A program made the translations under genes and the position numbers. DNA of 64,000 nucleotides, from positions 1 through 64,000 of the forward strand of contig NZ_JAVIFU010000041.1 of NCBI RefSeq assembly GCF_031157315.1. Reading direction: 5' to 3'. The notes beneath the pieces are model-generated. The model ran no database searches. It had not been told where the DNA came from and worked only from the letters and a program-made list of their open reading frames with translations. Each line of letters starts with the position of its first letter. Position 1 is the first letter of the stretch. Positions 61,206 through 64,000 of the stretch are shown in pieces. This stretch comes from Paenibacillus sp. LHD-38. GTDB lineage: Bacteria > Bacillota > Bacilli > Paenibacillales > Paenibacillaceae.

Positions 61206-62330
61206 TCATTCGTGCATTAAGCTTTCCGTTGTATCTTTATCGAAGTAAAGCGCTTTCGACATGTCTAGCGTAACGGTTATCCGTTCGTCCTCCTTGCAGT
61301 CGAAGCCTGAGAAAGTACGGACGATAAATGGCGTATCCGTCCCGATATCAACATAGAGGTAAATATCCGAACCCATCAACTCCGCCACCTTGAGCGTGCC
61401 CGTCATCTGGCTTCGAGGATGACGATCGGCCATTTCTGACTCCGCGTGCGTAAACTCGCATCGAATGCCAAGCACAACCCTTCGGTTCACTTTACCGTGC
61501 TTCCTCAGCAGTTGCGCATGCGCGTCCGGTATGGCCAGATAGCTCCGCTGCGTCTGCAGCTCCAACTTGCCGCCGTCCGATTCCACGACCTTCCCTTCGA
61601 TAAAGTTGATCGGCGGTGTGCCGATGAAGCTCGCGACGAACATGTTCTTCGGATTGTTGTAGATGACGCGCGGACTATCGACCTGCTGGATCACGCCGTC
61701 CTTCATGACGACGATCCGGTTGCCCATCGTCATCGCTTCCACCTGGTCGTGCGTCACATAGACCGTCGTTACGCCGAGCTGCTTATGAAGCCGAATAATC
61801 TCCGTACGCATCTGGACTCTAAGCTTGGCATCGAGGTTCGACAAAGGCTCGTCCATCAGGAACACGCTCGGCTTCCGGACAATCGCCCGGCCGAGCGCGA
61901 CGCGCTGTCGCTGTCCGCCCGACAATTGTCTCGGCTTCCGATCCAAAAACTGTTCGATCTCCAGCGTGCGGGACGTCGATTTGACCGACAGATCGATCTC
62001 GTGCTTCGGCTCCTTGCGCAGGCGCAGCCCGAACGCAATGTTTTCGTAGATGCTCATATTCGGGTACAGCGCGTAGTTCTGAAAAACCATGGCAATATCC
62101 CGGTCCTTAGGCGGCAGATGGTTCACCAGCTTGTCCCCGATGTACAGCTCGCCCGAAGTAATATCCTCCAGTCCGGCGATCATGCGCAGCGTGGTCGATT
62201 TACCGCATCCCGATCCCCCGACCATGACGAGAAACTCGCCGTCCTCGATCTCCAGGTTAAAATCTTTTACGGCGTATTGCTTGTCCTTGCCATAACGTTT
62301 CTCCACATGCTTTAGTACAATGCGCCCCAT
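61206..62330 (-). CDS. Sugar ABC transporter ATP-binding protein (MsmX/UgpC type)
   Basis: The 374-residue ATPase has Walker [10 protein letters not shown], signature [14 protein letters not shown], Walker [14 protein letters not shown] and switch His in [10 protein letters not shown], followed by a TOBE-type C-terminal domain (about 240-370). ATG 62330 follows CGGAGGTGGCGCC; the longer start at 62384 lacks a site. It lies 22 bp before the binding-protein gene. Firmicute sugar permeases often share one distant MsmX-type ATPase; here a dedicated copy lies in the operon and probably energises both permease pairs. Confidence 0.92.
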   Translation of the reverse strand: MGRIVLKHVEKRYGKDKQYAVKDFNLEIEDGEFLVMVGGSGCGKSTTLRMIAGLEDITSGELYIGDKLVNHLPPKDRDIAMVFQNYALYPNMSIYENIAFGLRLRKEPKHEIDLSVKSTSRTLEIEQFLDRKPRQLSGGQRQRVALGRAIVRKPSVFLMDEPLSNLDAKLRVQMRTEIIRLHKQLGVTTVYVTHDQVEAMTMGNRIVVMKDGVIQQVDSPRVIYNNPKNMFVASFIGTPPINFIEGKVVESDGGKLELQTQRSYLAIPDAHAQLLRKHGKVNRRVVLGIRCEFTHAESEMADRHPRSQMTGTLKVAELMGSDIYLYVDIGTDTPFIVRTFSGFDCKEDERITVTLDMSKALYFDKDTTESLMHE

Positions 62331-62390
62331 GGCGCCACCTCCGAACAATTGAATTGGGTATAGTGACTGATCATCGCTAGTCAATCGTTA

Positions 62391-63863
62391 CTAAATACAA
62401 CGTAGAATTCGAAGCGCCAAATACGGCCTGCTTGGAAGGCTTATCGCGCAAGCACCGGAGAAGGTCCCTTCGAGCGGCTCGATCGTCATCTTCCAGGTAT
62501 CAATGACTTCAGCGGTATACACAGCCTCCTCCGGAAGCTGGATCTGTCGACCGGCAGGCCGGTGAATGCCGAAGTAAAGCAAGTAATACTCGCCTTCTAC
62601 ACCCAATACCGGCACGTCCTTGATCGAATCGATGATGCTCAGATTTTGCGGCGCTTCCTCAAGGAGCCCTCGCAGAAATCCGATTCGCGCGGGACTCGTG
62701 CCGTGCAGCTTGCCTCCATGCGACCACCAAAGGATGTTCTCGGGATGCATGTAGGTTTCGCCATGCCCGACGTAAGCGCCGCGGACGGTTCCTTCCCAGA
62801 ACCTGTGCGTCATCTCGTCCCCCGTAATGTTACCCCACCGGCGCGGGATGTCGCCTTCGTAGCAGCACTCATCAACGACGACCGGCTTCCCGTATTCGCG
62901 GCGGATCGAATCCACTGCGGTAAGATCCCAGTGCTGAAGGCTGACATGATCGACCCATGGCTTCGCGTGGTCGTACAGATCGAGAGACGACGGATCGTAC
63001 ATCTTCGTTCCGTTGTGTATGGAACGAAGATGCTGGTAAGGATCGCATTCCTGTACGATTTGAAATAACCGGTCCCAGTCTTCTTTCCGCTTCTCGCGCA
63101 TAAAATCGTACTCGTTGGCCAGCGACCACCATACGTTGCGATAGGCAGACAGACGCGCGGTCACATAACGCAAATAAAACTCATCCCGATCTGAACTCAT
63201 GCTGTCGAATCCCCAGTGCCCCTTGTCGTAGGGGTGGAACAAAATCATATCCGCTTCTATACCGAGCTCCGCCAGCTGCTCGATTCGCTGTTCAAGCCCT
63301 TGGAAGAACCGCGGTTCGAACCGTTCAAGGTCGAAGCCCCGTTCCTTCGAGCCCGGGAACGGAAACAGCTCCGGTTCAGCGGTGTTAAAGGCATATCTTT
63401 TAGGAAATACGCACATGCGAATTTTATTGAAAGGTGATTCCCGTAGAGCTTCTAGCGTCTCGTTCTGCAGCGTCTCGCTCTGGTGAATCCAAGCGTAGCA
63501 GGTCGTCCCGAACGGCTTATAGGGCGATCCGTCCGCGTATTCGAATCGGTCTGGGGCTACGACGCGGATCGGTCCGTGATTGCCGGCGCCGGCAGCCGTC
63601 GTGCATTCGAACTCCCCGGTTACCCCGTTGAGTGAAGGGTCGCTGCTGCTTATCGAAAATGTCCAATGGCCGACAGTATCCGGCATGAATCTGATTTTGT
63701 AGACACCGTCCCCGTCATAGAATCCATTCACCTTGACCGACCTACCGCCGCTCCGGAATACAGCCTCCAGTCGGACACCGCTGAACGGGTTCTTATGCGT
63801 TTCGCAGGTTTTGAGAGCGGTTTCAAACACGGCCCAGCGTTCCACTTTCTTCTGACTTATCAA
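62391..63863 (-). CDS. DUF5060/DUF4038 glycoside hydrolase, first gene of the main operon
   Basis: The 490-residue protein is a paralogue of the 48617-50038 gene: DUF5060 sandwich (VERWAVFETALKTCETHKNP), then a TIM barrel. Predicted catalytic Glu residues are in WWSLANEYDF and PVVVDECCYEG, both intact. TTG 63863 follows AAAGGAGAG; the upstream ATG at 63932 would start inside the promoter. No signal peptide is present, so it should act on imported oligosaccharides. It is directly downstream of the promoter at 63931-63989 and about 60 bp before the ATPase gene. Confidence 0.82.
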   Translation of the reverse strand: MISQKKVERWAVFETALKTCETHKNPFSGVRLEAVFRSGGRSVKVNGFYDGDGVYKIRFMPDTVGHWTFSISSSDPSLNGVTGEFECTTAAGAGNHGPIRVVAPDRFEYADGSPYKPFGTTCYAWIHQSETLQNETLEALRESPFNKIRMCVFPKRYAFNTAEPELFPFPGSKERGFDLERFEPRFFQGLEQRIEQLAELGIEADMILFHPYDKGHWGFDSMSSDRDEFYLRYVTARLSAYRNVWWSLANEYDFMREKRKEDWDRLFQIVQECDPYQHLRSIHNGTKMYDPSSLDLYDHAKPWVDHVSLQHWDLTAVDSIRREYGKPVVVDECCYEGDIPRRWGNITGDEMTHRFWEGTVRGAYVGHGETYMHPENILWWSHGGKLHGTSPARIGFLRGLLEEAPQNLSIIDSIKDVPVLGVEGEYYLLYFGIHRPAGRQIQLPEEAVYTAEVIDTWKMTIEPLEGTFSGACAISLPSRPYLALRILRCI

Positions 63864-63930
63864 GGTTCGTCTCTCCTTCCGCATGATTGGCCGAACCTGC
63901 GAACAGGCCCGCCGGAAGCGAATTTTTCTC

Positions 63931-63989
63931 ATTATACAATGCTGTTCTCCCTCCTATATAGGTGATTCAGGCCGTTTCTATAGGGTGAT
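63931..63989 (-). promoter_or_regulatory. Promoter with paired direct-repeat operator, copy 3 (main operon)
   Basis: Plus-strand boxes TAGGTGAT (63959-63966) and TAGGGTGAT (63981-63989) start 22 bp apart. On the minus strand 22 bp lead from the proximal box to TATAAT (63931-63936), which carries an upstream TG. The -35 region has no consensus and overlaps the proximal box. It is about 68 bp before TTG 63863 and probably drives the whole 41.9-63.9 kb run. Confidence 0.78.
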
Positions 63990-64000
63990 GCAAGCTCAGA

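Noticed and set aside
61245-61258. cre-like sequence GTAAAGCGCTTTCG
   Set aside because: It lies inside the last codons of the ATPase gene and matches the consensus at only 11 of 14 positions.
1-64000. CRISPR arrays, tRNA and rRNA genes, replication origin
   Set aside because: No regularly spaced repeats, cloverleaf sequences or rRNA signatures were seen on either strand.

Overview
The window looks like a chromosomal segment of an endospore-forming, Paenibacillus-like Firmicute. The signs are strong AGGAGG-type ribosome binding sites, frequent TTG/GTG starts, a SpoVB-type flippase, LplB/YtcP-style permeases, and long one-strand runs of plant cell-wall enzymes. No rRNA, tRNA or CRISPR array was found. 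The species call is inference.

Layout. Bases 1-3300 are an accessory zone: a lipoprotein fragment, a 343-bp inverted-repeat element, a decayed IS110 element, an S51 peptidase and an integrase fragment. Bases 3409-9193 carry a SpoVB-like protein, a PhyH oxygenase behind an AraC regulator, and an ankyrin-repeat protein. Bases 9.4-23.5 kb hold two minus-strand pectin units. The first has a BNR/Asp-box protein, a chimeric GH28 remnant and a broken 2-hydroxyacid dehydrogenase. The second has DUF5060 and GH95 remnants, GH2, an esterase, a DHDPS remnant, GH29, a CE8 pectin methylesterase and an all-alpha lyase-like protein. Bases 23.6-26.6 kb are another scrap zone with transposase pieces and a Tn3-type miniature element. 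Bases 26.7-34.2 kb carry a surface PL1 pectate lyase, an orphan solute-binding lipoprotein, an IS4 remnant, a GH95 N-terminal remnant, a GH105 and a solute-binding-protein pseudogene. Bases 34.2-40.7 kb hold an unclassified GH67-like protein, a GH78 rhamnosidase and an esterase. Bases 41.9-63.9 kb are one compact minus-strand run of 15 genes: three DUF5060/DUF4038 hydrolases, an ABC ATPase, a CBM-fused solute-binding protein, two permease pairs, an NHL/Yip1 membrane protein, a DUF5696 protein, an unknown 709-residue protein, an aldolase, an iron alcohol dehydrogenase and a second CE8.

How it works together (inference). PL1, CE8 and possibly the all-alpha lyase open pectin. The ABC module imports oligosaccharides. 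GH105, GH78, GH2, GH29, the esterases and the DUF5060 enzymes trim side chains. The aldolase/dehydrogenase genes handle uronate-derived sugar acids. Rhamnose-, fucose- and galacturonate-type activities point to rhamnogalacturonan.

The most informative signals are: (1) three promoters with the same geometry, two TAGGTGAT-like boxes 22 bp apart followed by 22 bp and a perfect TATAAT, at the heads of three gene runs; (2) the 50.0-62.3 kb membrane module; (3) a 602-bp direct repeat that records recombination between the 10-kb and 34-kb loci; (4) a DUF5060/DUF4038 paralogue in which both predicted catalytic glutamates are aspartates.
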